Below, piece by piece: positions 8,363-16,087 of a stretch of DNA of 47,649 nucleotides (the first letter of the stretch is position 1; each line of letters begins with the position of its first letter). The notes under the pieces are model-generated. The model saw only the letters and a program-made list of their open reading frames with translations. It had not been told where the DNA came from and did no database searches. The stretch comes from a virus, in IMG/VR virus record IMGVR_UViG_3300047388_000154, positions 1 through 47,649 of that record; one strand, given 5' to 3'. The position numbers and the translations under genes were made by a program.

Positions 8363-8598
8363 TGCGACTCCTTTCGTTGCTCTTCGCGCACTCTCACCGG
8401 CAGCGACAGCACTGCGTCGACTCCGGCGTAGAACGCCTTCTTCCGCTCCCACTCGAGCCGGTCGTGGTGCTCCGGCTGAGCGAACGTCTTGCGCGCGAGG
8501 CGTTGGATCTCTTCCTCGCGAACCTCGTTGAAGTGCTTCTCCAGCTCGGCCCATTCGTGCAGGTCGGCTAGCCGTGCGACGGTCTTCAGGTCAGCCAC
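8359..8598 (-). CDS. Small helical protein (79 aa)
   Basis: An ATG start lies directly after the portal stop codon, and the gene ends in a four-base overlap with the next. The product is highly charged and almost wholly helical (ELEKHFNEVREEEIQRLARKTF, RLEWERKKAFYAGVDAVL). No family is recognised. It is translationally coupled to portal on one side and the acidic protein on the other. Confidence 0.65.
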   Translation of the reverse strand: MADLKTVARLADLHEWAELEKHFNEVREEEIQRLARKTFAQPEHHDRLEWERKKAFYAGVDAVLSLPVRVREEQRKESQ

Positions 8599-10482
8599 TT
8601 ACGAACCACCTACCTGGTTGCCCATCGTTCCGCCGCGAGCCGACATGGAGCGGGCCATTGCCACGCCACCCGCCAGCGAGTCGGTGTGCGACGGTGAGGT
8701 GGCAGGAGCTGTAGCTCCCGGCCCCGTGACTCCTTGGACTGCGCCGCCGGGGCCTTCGCCCTCCGGCGCTGCGGCCTGTCCGGGCACCCCCGGCTGGGGG
8801 CCGCCGGGGATCGGCTGCTTGCTTGAGTAGAACTCCTCGGGGTCGTCCTCGTCGAACGCCTCGAGCACCTTGTTCATGAACGCCTTGCCGTTCAGCGGGG
8901 CGCCCATCATCGCCATCGGCCCTGCGGCCTGGATCGCGAGCGTCATCAGCGACTGCGCCTCTGCGCGCTTCTCGGCGCGGACTGCACTGTCTTGGGACGG
9001 CGTCATTTCGTAGTCGAAGTCGCCCTGGAAGACATGCGGTGGGATCGAGTACGGGATGGGGTTGCCGTCTGGGCCTGACTTGATGAAGTGCTGGGTGTCG
9101 CGGATGTACTGGTGGTTGAGGCGCATGCGCTGATAGCCGATGCGCTGCTCCGCGTACGTGATCTGATCCTTCATCTTCTGGGCGGCGCTTTGGGCGATCT
9201 GCGACAGCGTCGCGATCTCCGTTGCGGTGACGCGACCGGACATCGGGATCGAGAGCGGCTGGCCCATCGCTAAGTTCTGGATGTCGCCCTGGATCTGCTG
9301 CAGGAGCGGCTGCGCCACGGAGGCGAGCTGGAACTCCGGCTTGAACATCTGCACCTGATCCGGGCGGTCGGCGGTGTTGACCGCACCCGGCGCCCACTCC
9401 CACGCGTTCGGGTCGTCGTAGTCGGACGCCATGACGATGATCGCGTTGTTGATCAGCCGGTTGTTGTCGTACGTCTGGTTGAGCAGATCCCAGTACGCGT
9501 CCTGCAGAGGCGCGAGCTTCTCGACGAGCGAGAGGCCCTGGATCGAGAACGGGAAGGGGGCCAGCGACATCGACACGAACGGGAACTGCTGGTGCCAGAA
9601 CGGCCAGTCCTGTTCGAGCAGAAGCGTGCGGCGACCGCCCATGACGTACAGCTTGCGAGTCGTTCGGTCGTAGACCTCGAGCACTTCCCACAGGCCGTTC
9701 TTCCGGCCACGCTTCTCACGCTCCATCTCGATCTCGTGACCGTCGGGGTACATCGAGCGGTCGCCGTTCTCCGACTCACTGATCAGCAAGTCGACAGCGG
9801 CCTGCGCGTAGATGCCGTCCGACGCACGCTGCTTCAGGTCGATGTCGGTCATCCACACGGCGTGCGCGCAATACCGCGCGACGTCGAGCGACACGGCCGC
9901 CTCGGGCCAGTAGAAGTCGCGCAGGTCGACCGCCTCGGTGATGGGGCCGTCAAAGAGCGTCGTCTCCTTCTCCGACTCCTTCATCTTCACCGGGCTGAAG
10001 CGTCCGAGCTTCGGGAACGTCTGCTTCAGCGCCAGGAACTTGACCATGCGCGTCTCGTTCTTCCAGTGCGTCTTCGCGATCGACACGCGGTTGATCGCGG
10101 CCTGCATCACGAATGGCCGGAGGAACTCGTTGTAGCGGTCGCCGCTCGTGCCCATCTGCCGACGGAACAGCACCTCGTTCGCCTCGGCGCCCTTGACCGC
10201 CTCTTGCCAAGTCGCGCCCTTGTACTCCTTCGGGACGGGCTTGATCTTGAACTTGCGGTCGCTGTCGAGCAGCATGGTCATCGCTGTCTCGAGCGCGTGG
10301 TTGAGCAGCGGCGGGTGGAGCTGCGACTCCCACTCGGCAGCAGGCTTGTCGCGCTTGAGGATTCCCTCGTACGCCTCCTGCTGCGCGAGGATCCGCATGT
10401 TCTTCTCGTCGTGGAACGTCGAGTCCTTCTCCATCATGCGGAGGGCAGTCTCGGCGCTCTCGTTCAGTAGTCCGACGGTCAT
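8599..10482 (-). CDS. Portal protein
   Basis: A 627-residue portal, through which DNA enters and leaves the head and to which the tail adaptor docks. Typical segments are the N-terminal wing (QLHPPLLNHALETAMTMLLD), the clip/stem region (LLNQTYDNNRLINNAIIVM) and a long C-terminal helix (QIAQSAAQKMKDQITYAEQR). A Gly/Pro-rich tail follows. The length fits short-tailed phages. The gene follows terminase after one small gene, as expected. Confidence 0.85.
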   Translation of the reverse strand: MTVGLLNESAETALRMMEKDSTFHDEKNMRILAQQEAYEGILKRDKPAAEWESQLHPPLLNHALETAMTMLLDSDRKFKIKPVPKEYKGATWQEAVKGAEANEVLFRRQMGTSGDRYNEFLRPFVMQAAINRVSIAKTHWKNETRMVKFLALKQTFPKLGRFSPVKMKESEKETTLFDGPITEAVDLRDFYWPEAAVSLDVARYCAHAVWMTDIDLKQRASDGIYAQAAVDLLISESENGDRSMYPDGHEIEMEREKRGRKNGLWEVLEVYDRTTRKLYVMGGRRTLLLEQDWPFWHQQFPFVSMSLAPFPFSIQGLSLVEKLAPLQDAYWDLLNQTYDNNRLINNAIIVMASDYDDPNAWEWAPGAVNTADRPDQVQMFKPEFQLASVAQPLLQQIQGDIQNLAMGQPLSIPMSGRVTATEIATLSQIAQSAAQKMKDQITYAEQRIGYQRMRLNHQYIRDTQHFIKSGPDGNPIPYSIPPHVFQGDFDYEMTPSQDSAVRAEKRAEAQSLMTLAIQAAGPMAMMGAPLNGKAFMNKVLEAFDEDDPEEFYSSKQPIPGGPQPGVPGQAAAPEGEGPGGAVQGVTGPGATAPATSPSHTDSLAGGVAMARSMSARGGTMGNQVGGS

Positions 10483-10515
10483 GCGCCCAGCTCGACAGAC
10501 AGGCGCCCCGTGTGG

Positions 10516-10866
10516 TTAGCCATACGCGCGAGACATACTTTTGTGCGCAGGAGTTACGCCGAGCGCCGACTCCGCAGCTCCCTGCCGCTTGGACGTCAGG
10601 CCGGAGAGGGCGGCGATGCACTTGTCGACGATGTTCGCCTCGACGTGATCCTGTGCGTCGCTGGCGAGCGTGCGCAACGCATCGAGCGCGTTACGGAGAT
10701 CCTCTTCCCAGTCGCCGTCGCTCTTGGTGGCGGCTCCCGCGCCAGCGTCGCCGCCGATCTGAATCGGAGCCGGAGGCGGCCCACCTGCGGCGGGGCCGCC
10801 AGGGGCGCCAGGTGAAGCGCCCGCGCCGCTCTGTAGTGCCTGCATCAAACCAGCCGGTACGGACAT
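10516..10866 (-). CDS. Hypothetical protein between terminase and portal
   Basis: A 116-residue product starting at ATG one base after the terminase stop. A Gly/Pro/Ala-rich N-terminal third (GASPGAPGGPAAGGPPPAP) leads into a helical, acidic segment (DWEEDLRNALDALRTLASDAQDHVEANIVDKCIAALSGL). No family is recognised. The position suggests packaging or head assembly. Confidence 0.7.
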   Translation of the reverse strand: MSVPAGLMQALQSGAGASPGAPGGPAAGGPPPAPIQIGGDAGAGAATKSDGDWEEDLRNALDALRTLASDAQDHVEANIVDKCIAALSGLTSKRQGAAESALGVTPAHKSMSRAYG

Positions 10867-10867
10867 G

Positions 10868-12739
10868 TCACCTTCTTTCAGGGGTGTGAGGAACGAGTCG
10901 TCGTATGGATTGCGTGTGTGGGGCGTTCGGGCGGTAGCGCTCTTCGTTGAACCCCGGCGGGGTGTCGCGCTCGCGCTTCTCGACGCTCCTGTCGCGCGGC
11001 GGCTCGTCGGTCTTCCGGTGCGCTCTACCGATCGTGCGGCCGAAGCGACGGAATAGATCGAGCACGCCAGCGCATGCCATCACGCGGTCGTCGTGAGATC
11101 CGTCTCGCGCGCGCGGCGAGGTGCCGTGGTCGTGCTCGACGAACTCCGTCATCTCGTAGTGCAGGTCTTCCGTGACGAACGGGAGCGACCGATCACGCAC
11201 CCACTTCTCGATCTGGTTGACGACGAGGTTGCGGTTCTTCGGATCCATCGGCATGCCGTAGAGCGCGGAGTCGGGGTGGTCACGACTGGCCTCGTTGCGG
11301 TGCCGGTAGAGCTTCTTGTACGGCGGGCGGGCCTCAGCTCCGTCCCTGAGCGAGATCACCGTCGCGGTGCCGTTGCCGCCCTGCGTCTCGACACCGATGA
11401 GCGCCGTCTGGTACCACATGCCGAGGTAGTAAAGATCGCGTGCGAACACGTCCTCGCCGACCTTCGCGTGGTACTCGACGCACAGCTCGGCGGTCTGCAG
11501 GTCGATGACGTACGCAGCGCTCGAGTCGCGGCCGTGACCTGACGCGGGGTCGCCCATTATGGCGTACTTGCGTCCGGCCAACGGCTCGCGGTACATCTTC
11601 ATCCTGCCATCGCGTCTCTTGATTGCCTTCGCGTGGCGGAACTCGTCGAAGCGAAACTCGAAGCGGTACTTCGGCTGCTCGATGTGCTCGGCGTACCACT
11701 GCAGCGACTCCTCGTCGAAGAAGACGCGGTCGGAGAGCGCGAACGCCTCCTGCCACTTGCGTGGGAACTGCTCCATGAGCTTCCAGAGCGGCATGGAGCT
11801 GCGCTTCGCTTCGTCCGAGTTCTCGTACCAGAACTCGTCGCGATCGGGGTGCAGGTTGTACGGGAGGAAGAGGGGGTCGTACGAGCCTCCGCTGCGCGCC
11901 TTCTCCCAGGTCGCGTGGAAGTGGTTGCCCTCACCCGTGTCGGGGTTCGAGCGTCCGTTGGCGGTCGAGATCATCCCGATGTCGCCAAGCTCACCGGCCG
12001 ACGGCTCAATGGCAGCGCAGATGTCCAGCAGCTCGTCGATGTGCGACGCCTCGTCGAGCATGACGTCGCGTGCGCTCGAGCCGTGACCGCTGCTTCCCGT
12101 AGAGGTCATCGGGATGACGTCGCTGTAGCGGCCGTCGGCGAACTTCAGCGAGACGCCATCACGGCCGGGGCGATCGCCGCGCGACGGCCTCGACACTACG
12201 ACCGGCCCGACCTTCTTGCCTGCCGGGACTCGAGCGAGGATCCACGGCGGGATGGACTCAAAGACCGTCCACCACCGCTGCATGTTCTCGATCGCCTCCT
12301 TCTCCGTCTGACGGAAGAGAAGCGAGTCGGTTCCCGGCATGAGGATCGCCTTCACGACGTCGACACCCAGGTTGATCCAGGTGTCGCCGATCTGTCGGCC
12401 CTTCAGGTCGATGCGGCGCTTACATCTCAGGCGGCGGTCGACGATGTACCGCTGCCAGCGCCACGTCTTCTCGCCGCCGCGGCTGTTCGCTGGGCCGTCC
12501 CAGCCCCTGCAGCGGAGCGTGATGCCGTCCGTGTCTAGCCACACCTCGCCTTCCTCGAGCGGCTCCCGCAGATGCTCGAACGAGATCGTGTCTCCCGTTC
12601 GGCTGTCGGTGAAGACGAGGAGCGACATGAAGAACGGGACGGCGTCCTCGTGGGGGTCGAGGAAGATGCGCCTCCATGTCTGCTCTCGCTCGTAGAGGTC
12701 GAGCAACGCCTCCGCAAGGGCGCGCTCGCGTTCGTTCAC
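10868..12739 (-). CDS. terL: Terminase large subunit
   Basis: A 623-residue packaging motor. The N-terminal ATPase has RIDLKGRQIGDTW (the KxRQxGxT form of Walker A, with the basic residue early) and Walker B VMLDEASHID near residue 230. The C-terminal RNase H-like nuclease shows its acidic residues in AIMGDPASGHGRDSS, GVETQGGNG and HDDRVMACAG. It docks on the portal, drives DNA into the prohead and cuts it. No small terminase subunit is recognisable by sequence. The RHH-like protein at 14287-14637 is one weak candidate. Confidence 0.92.
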   Translation of the reverse strand: MNERERALAEALLDLYEREQTWRRIFLDPHEDAVPFFMSLLVFTDSRTGDTISFEHLREPLEEGEVWLDTDGITLRCRGWDGPANSRGGEKTWRWQRYIVDRRLRCKRRIDLKGRQIGDTWINLGVDVVKAILMPGTDSLLFRQTEKEAIENMQRWWTVFESIPPWILARVPAGKKVGPVVVSRPSRGDRPGRDGVSLKFADGRYSDVIPMTSTGSSGHGSSARDVMLDEASHIDELLDICAAIEPSAGELGDIGMISTANGRSNPDTGEGNHFHATWEKARSGGSYDPLFLPYNLHPDRDEFWYENSDEAKRSSMPLWKLMEQFPRKWQEAFALSDRVFFDEESLQWYAEHIEQPKYRFEFRFDEFRHAKAIKRRDGRMKMYREPLAGRKYAIMGDPASGHGRDSSAAYVIDLQTAELCVEYHAKVGEDVFARDLYYLGMWYQTALIGVETQGGNGTATVISLRDGAEARPPYKKLYRHRNEASRDHPDSALYGMPMDPKNRNLVVNQIEKWVRDRSLPFVTEDLHYEMTEFVEHDHGTSPRARDGSHDDRVMACAGVLDLFRRFGRTIGRAHRKTDEPPRDRSVEKRERDTPPGFNEERYRPNAPHTQSIRRLVPHTPERR

Positions 12740-12976
12740 CTACGCGACCGTCGTCTTGACAAACTCATCGGTCGTCTTGGCCGTCGTCTTGTTGGCCGTC
12801 GGGAAGCCGCCCGTCTCGGTTGCACCTGGCGGCAGTGAGCCGTTGCCGGGAGCAGCCTGTGGCTCGTTCTTGGCCGGGAAGATCGGCGTGCCGACAGATG
12901 CGGCCTTGTTCGCGAAGCCCTCGAACTCGGATCCGCTCGGATCCTGCCCAGGGATGTAGCCCGGAACGCTGGTCAT
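12740..12976 (-). CDS. Hypothetical protein (78 aa)
   Basis: The start is an ATG that overlaps the upstream stop (ATGA). The product is Gly/Pro/Thr-rich (PGYIPGQDPSGSEFEGF, GNGSLPPGATETGGFPTANKTT) with no predicted membrane segment and no recognised family. Its stop sits directly before the terminase start, so the two are probably coupled. Confidence 0.6.
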   Translation of the reverse strand: MTSVPGYIPGQDPSGSEFEGFANKAASVGTPIFPAKNEPQAAPGNGSLPPGATETGGFPTANKTTAKTTDEFVKTTVA

Positions 12977-13203
12977 GACTTCTTCCTCGAGTTGGTTGTG
13001 GGGAACTTGCCCTGCGACTTGCTCATGTCGCCGTCGACAGGCGTGCGCGACGTCTCGGAGAACGTGAGGGCGGTACGGTCGGCTACGACCGCGTTGGCGC
13101 CGATGCGAGAGAACTCGCCGTCGGAGCTGGACGGGGTGCCCCTGAACGGGGTGTCCCAATCGCCCGCAGGACGCGAGGCGACACTCTCTGATGGTGCTGA
13201 CAT
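12973..13203 (-). CDS. Hypothetical protein (76 aa)
   Basis: A Ser/Thr/Arg-rich, probably disordered product (SAPSESVASRPAGDWDTPFRGTPSSSDGEF, ending FPTTNSRKKS). AGGAGGTGACCGC before the ATG is a good ribosome binding site. It is the first protein gene after the tRNA cluster. No family is recognised. Confidence 0.6.
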   Translation of the reverse strand: MSAPSESVASRPAGDWDTPFRGTPSSSDGEFSRIGANAVVADRTALTFSETSRTPVDGDMSKSQGKFPTTNSRKKS

Positions 13204-13236
13204 GCGGTCACCTCCTGGGTGATTGGTACGACGACA

Positions 13237-13310
13237 GGGGGCGGAAGGGACTCGAACCCTCTGATGCTGGGATCACAACCCAGGGCCTCGACCACTTCGG
13301 CATCCGTCCC
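13237..13310 (-). tRNA. tRNA-His (GTG)
   Basis: It folds as a cloverleaf. The acceptor is GGGACGG with CCGCCCC (one A-C mismatch), the D stem GCC/GGC, the anticodon arm CTGGG-TTGTGAT-CCCAG with anticodon GTG, a 5-base variable loop, and the T arm GAGGG-TTCGAGT-CCCTT. The discriminator is C, as expected for histidine. The encoded -1 base is C, not G, so the essential G-1 would have to be added or supplied differently. No CCA is encoded. Confidence 0.88.
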
Positions 13311-13426
13311 GCTTGTGCGCCGCGGCCGGCGCTAAGGGTGTTCCCTCGCGCGTCGAAAGGCGCGGTCGTCGGGAACGATGGTGGAGCGCACCACCCGTCG
13401 CGACGGGTAGAGATGATGCGCCCCGA

Positions 13427-13498
13427 TAGCGGAAGCGGGAATCGAACCCGCGACATTCGGCTTATGAGGCCGCTCAGCTACCACTGCTGCATTCCGCT
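13427..13498 (-). tRNA. tRNA with CAT anticodon (Met or Ile2)
   Basis: The acceptor AGCGGAA/TTCCGCT pairs perfectly. The D stem is CAGC/GCTG, the anticodon loop is CTCATAA, the T arm is GCGGG-TTCGATT-CCCGC, and the discriminator is A. The A-U first pair and the absence of three G-C pairs below the anticodon loop argue against an initiator. Elongator Met and lysidine-modified Ile2 cannot be told apart here. CCA is not encoded. Confidence 0.85.
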
Positions 13499-13500
13499 AT

Positions 13501-13579
13501 CTCCCGCACCGGAATCGAACCGGCGTCCTCCGTGGGCTTGCGCCTGACGGAGAGCTGCGCCACTCAGCTCAAGCGGGAG
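13501..13579 (-). ncRNA. tRNA-like element lacking an anticodon loop
   Basis: The acceptor CTCCCGC/GCGGGAG, the D stem GAGC/GCTC and the T arm GCCGG-TTCGATT-CCGGT are all tRNA-like. The anticodon arm is not: stem CTCCGT/ACGGAG encloses 12 to 13 bases that themselves fold as GGC-GCAA-GCC, a GNRA tetraloop hairpin. The element is about six bases longer than a normal tRNA and offers no anticodon. It lies in tandem with two ordinary tRNA genes and two bases from the CAT tRNA. It may be a degenerate tRNA, a processing signal or a tRNA mimic. Confidence 0.7.
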
Positions 13580-13587
13580 CGAACTCG

Positions 13588-13950
13588 TTACTCTTTGCCG
13601 TCTGCTCGACGGCCGGTGTTCGGGATGACCTGCACTGCGCGGTCGTCCCAAAGCTCGATCATGCCGAAGTCCTTCGCGTTCGTGATCTCGAGGACTTGGC
13701 CGAGGTGTCGGAGGCACCAGGCCTCGATCGCGGCGATGACCTCGTCGTACTCGGCGAGCGTCTGTCGGTTGGGCGTCGCTCGGGCGGTCAGAATCTTGAC
13801 GCGCTTTCCTTCGGCCAACCACTCGACGACGCGGATCCGCATGCGCTTCACAGGGCGGCCAATGTGCTTCGGCCCCTTCCACCCGTCGTAGTGCGCGAGC
13901 GTTCCGTCGAGGTCTACGCCGATCCACTGGAACGGCATGTCGTGGCTCAA
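13588..13950 (-). CDS. HAD-superfamily phosphatase
   Basis: A 120-residue compact HAD protein starting at TTG (overlapping TTGA, with GGAG upstream). Motif I is IGVDLDGTLAHYD, motif II ILTARAT, and the terminal acidic motif IELWDDRAVQVI. The segment after motif I is short, so there is no large cap domain. Phage HAD proteins of this size act on nucleotides or on 3'-phosphate ends of nucleic acids. It directly follows the tRNA cluster in the operon, but a role in RNA repair would be speculation. Confidence 0.8.
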   Translation of the reverse strand: MSHDMPFQWIGVDLDGTLAHYDGWKGPKHIGRPVKRMRIRVVEWLAEGKRVKILTARATPNRQTLAEYDEVIAAIEAWCLRHLGQVLEITNAKDFGMIELWDDRAVQVIPNTGRRADGKE

Positions 13951-14294
13951 AGTCCGAACTCCGACTTGTGCTCCGGGCCGTCCGTCTCATCTTCGCGCGG
14001 CAGGAACGGGTTCACGTCCAGGGCGGCTAGGTCGCTCTCGATGCTCGCCCTGAAGTTCTCGCGATCGGCCATGTGCATGATGTACTTCCAGCCGCCGACG
14101 CACAGGGAACGCATCTCCTCGCTCTGCAGCTCCGGCGGCTCGATGCCTCGCTGCCGCGTGAGTTGGATCGCGACATGCGCTATCAACTCGCCGAGCTTGT
14201 CGAGCGACAGGACGACGCGAAGGTCGTCGAGCTTCTCGGGGTCGATGATGATGCTGTCGGGGATCTCCGGCGTGTCGTCCTGCTCGTCAGGCAC
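13947..14294 (-). CDS. Hypothetical protein (115 aa)
   Basis: A GTG start overlaps the upstream gene by eight bases and the stop overlaps the HAD start. The product is acidic at both ends (PDEQDDTPEIPDSIIIDPEKLDD; LPREDETDGPEH) with helices between (LDKLGELIAHVAIQLTRQRG). No family is recognised. Confidence 0.65.
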   Translation of the reverse strand: MPDEQDDTPEIPDSIIIDPEKLDDLRVVLSLDKLGELIAHVAIQLTRQRGIEPPELQSEEMRSLCVGGWKYIMHMADRENFRASIESDLAALDVNPFLPREDETDGPEHKSEFGL

Positions 14295-14637
14295 CGAACG
14301 GCTTCCATCCGGCGGCAGGGACGGCGGCCTGTGGGGGCGGCTGGGACTCCGCGATCTTCTCCGTCTCGGGGAGGGTGCCGAGCAGCGTCTGGAACTGCGA
14401 CAGGTCGGGGTCGAGCATCGTGACTGTCTCTGCCTCGAGGGCGGCGTCGATCAGGACGTTGCCGTTGATTGACAGGTTCTGTTTCGTCCACAGCTCGTGC
14501 TGCAGGATGCTCTCCTCGGTGCAGCGCCGAATGAACTCGGAGAGGCCGTCCCCGATCTCGTCGGCAGCCGCCTGCCAGCGAGCCTTGACCGATGGCTCGA
14601 CGCGGAACTTTATCTCGTCGGTTTTGCGTTCGCTCAT
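14287..14637 (-). CDS. RHH-like DNA-binding protein
   Basis: The ATG overlaps the upstream stop and is preceded by GAGGAG. The first 40 residues (TDEIKFRVEPSVKARWQAAADEIGDGLSEFIRRC) resemble a ribbon-helix-helix domain: a short strand, then two helices, as in Arc, CopG or MobC-type proteins. The C-terminal part is low-complexity and ends PPPQAAVPAAGWKPFGA. It could be a late-operon regulator, or a DNA-binding subunit acting in packaging, since no small terminase is otherwise seen. Neither role is shown. Confidence 0.65.
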   Translation of the reverse strand: MSERKTDEIKFRVEPSVKARWQAAADEIGDGLSEFIRRCTEESILQHELWTKQNLSINGNVLIDAALEAETVTMLDPDLSQFQTLLGTLPETEKIAESQPPPQAAVPAAGWKPFGA

Positions 14638-14825
14638 TCCTGCTCCTCGTTCAGCTTGTCTATCGGCTCCACGGTGACCGTGACGTAGCTCGGGCAGCCC
14701 ATGTCGATGAACGCCTCCTTGGACAACTGCAGCTCCTGTACTGAGGCCGCAGCGTCGGGAGCGAAGTAGATGCCGCGCTTCCAAGTCACGAGGTGCAGAA
14801 TGCACCGCGTCTTCGTCAGGCTCAT
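14634..14825 (-). CDS. Hypothetical protein (63 aa)
   Basis: The ATG overlaps the upstream stop (ATGA). The product begins MSLTKTRCILHLVTWKRGIYF and looks like a small alpha/beta fold, ending in an acidic tail (DKLNEEQE). No family is recognised. It is coupled at both ends. Confidence 0.6.
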   Translation of the reverse strand: MSLTKTRCILHLVTWKRGIYFAPDAAASVQELQLSKEAFIDMGCPSYVTVTVEPIDKLNEEQE

Positions 14826-15019
14826 ACCTCTGTCACCCACTCCATTTCGATGCCGTCGTCGTGAGGGCTTGTGTGGTCGATCAGCGTCGCCGTCACCTTG
14901 CGCGACAGAGGGCCGTGCGCTGCGACCCTTTTCATATGCATCTCGAGCTGCTTTGCCTTCTCGGACTCCAGCAAGGACTCGCTGTACCAGGAGGCCTGGA
15001 GGACGGTAGCGCCGTTCAC
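14822..15019 (-). CDS. Hypothetical protein (65 aa)
   Basis: A GTG start overlaps the stop of the Acb2/Tad1-like gene (GTGA). The product has a helical N-terminus (QASWYSESLLESEKAKQLEMHMKRV) and a strand-rich C-terminus (KVTATLIDHTS). No family is recognised. Its tight coupling to the upstream anti-defence candidate makes co-expression certain if both are real. Confidence 0.6.
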   Translation of the reverse strand: MNGATVLQASWYSESLLESEKAKQLEMHMKRVAAHGPLSRKVTATLIDHTSPHDDGIEMEWVTEV

Positions 15020-15366
15020 ACCAGCTTCAGATTCGACGCCACCAATACCTTGTGCGTCCCCTCGACTCCGCGGGCCTCACGGTCTGCGGTGCGGTGCTGC
15101 AGCCAATGCAGCGCCTCCTCGAGCTTGGTCAGCGCGATAGCGTTCTCGCGGCAGGCGAACCTGCCCGACTGGTAGAAGCGGAGGCGATCGGCCGCCGCCT
15201 CGATGACACCTTCGACGAAGGCGCCGTTCGGCCCTTGACGCTCGGCTCCGGGAACCTGAAGCGGCCCGTTCTGCCAGAAGATGTCGATCCCTATGCCGGT
15301 GGTGACTCCTCCGGCGGGATTGCCATTGAGGTCTGCGAAGTGCTTCGACTCAAGCTGCTGCTGCAT
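15016..15366 (-). CDS. Acb2/Tad1-like anti-defence candidate
   Basis: The C-terminal 70 residues carry the helical hairpin signature I associate with the Acb2/Tad1 family: NGAFVEGVIEAAADRLRFYQ, then FACRENAIALTKLEEALHWL and RTADREARGVEGTHK. Acb2 sequesters CBASS cyclic nucleotides and Tad1 sequesters Thoeris gcADPR; both are phage sponges. The strand-like GIDIFWQNGPLQVPG ahead of the hairpin is closer to the Tad1 layout. The start is uncertain: the given ATG yields 116 residues, but an upstream CTG near 15408 with GGGAG before it is possible. Which ligand it binds cannot be told. Confidence 0.62.
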   Translation of the reverse strand: MQQQLESKHFADLNGNPAGGVTTGIGIDIFWQNGPLQVPGAERQGPNGAFVEGVIEAAADRLRFYQSGRFACRENAIALTKLEEALHWLQHRTADREARGVEGTHKVLVASNLKLV

Positions 15367-15847
15367 GGAACGGATCAACTCCTCTTGTGGGAACAGGTTC
15401 TCTCTCAGGACTTCATCTCCCGTGGCTAGTACCAGCCATGGGACTCCGACGCGGGAGGGCCATCGGGGACGGGAGGGGCGACGGCTCCAGGTGGGGCAAG
15501 GGGCTGCGTGGCAAGGCATCGGAGGGCCAAGGTCGGAGGGTCTATGCCTCTAAGCCGCATGGTTGAGCCATCCAGACCACACACTGGTAGGCCAGTGGGT
15601 GAACCAGGGCCTCAGGCCAGGGATAGAGCGACTCGCGGGCGCGGGCGCATGTTGGGTGGAGGCAGCGACTTGGTGGCGGGGCGTGCGGTGATCACGCTGC
15701 CCCCGGCGGCCGGTAGAGCGGTCACGGCCTGAGGCTGGAGGCTGTTGGTCGTAGGCTGTTGGCCTACGGCTGTTGGTAGTAGGCACTGCCGTCGAGTCGA
15801 TGGCGGCGACCTAAGCCTTACGACAAAAGCCTTAGGTTGTTGCCCCC
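15367..15847. other. Gap of about 480 bases with hairpins and CAACAGCC repeats
   Basis: No convincing gene fits; a 78-codon minus frame is Arg/Pro-rich with no start signal. The minus strand has CAACAGCC three times between 15735 and 15775, one copy forming a perfect hairpin CGTAGGC-CAACA-GCCTACG at 15750-15768. It may be a leader, a small RNA or a relic. Confidence 0.45.
15810..15836 (-). terminator. Hairpin CCTAAG-CTTAGG, possible attenuator
   Basis: Arms CCTAAG/CTTAGG extend past one mismatch to a further CTT/AAG. It lies about 10 bases past the stop of the 79-residue protein gene, with no T-tract. It could attenuate read-through into the late operon. Confidence 0.35.
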
Positions 15848-16087
15848 CTACCCCCCATCGGGCAGGAAGTCAGGGCAAGGCTCGAACGCTATGTCGAGGT
15901 CGCCCTCGGGGGTGAACATCACAAGCTCGGTGGAGAACGTCCCGGCCGGGGTGCGGATGGCGAGCAGCTCGTCCTGCAGGCGTCGCCAGGCCAGCTCTTC
16001 GGTCATGACGTACTGGGACGGCGATGATCCAGACGACCAGGCGCGGTACTCGGCCCAGGCGCGCGCCTCACGCTCGGCAACGGTCAT
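15848..16087 (-). CDS. Hypothetical protein (79 aa)
   Basis: The ATG overlaps the upstream stop (TGATG) and is preceded by GGAGGGGGAG. The product is helical with several Trp (EARAWAEYRAWSSG, EELAWRRLQDELLAI) and ends in an acidic, Pro-rich stretch (FEPCPDFLPDGG). No family is recognised. It is one of the first two genes of the late operon. Confidence 0.6.
   Translation of the reverse strand: MTVAEREARAWAEYRAWSSGSSPSQYVMTEELAWRRLQDELLAIRTPAGTFSTELVMFTPEGDLDIAFEPCPDFLPDGG

Noticed and set aside
10868-12739. A broken Walker A motif in the terminase (Asp instead of Lys in GDT)
   Set aside because: Terminases of the KxRQxGxT type carry the basic residue early in the motif, so this is a normal variant.
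15550-15786. 78-codon minus frame in the late-operon gap
   Set aside because: Low-complexity Arg/Pro/Ser composition, no start signal, and no overlap with neighbours as seen for true genes here.
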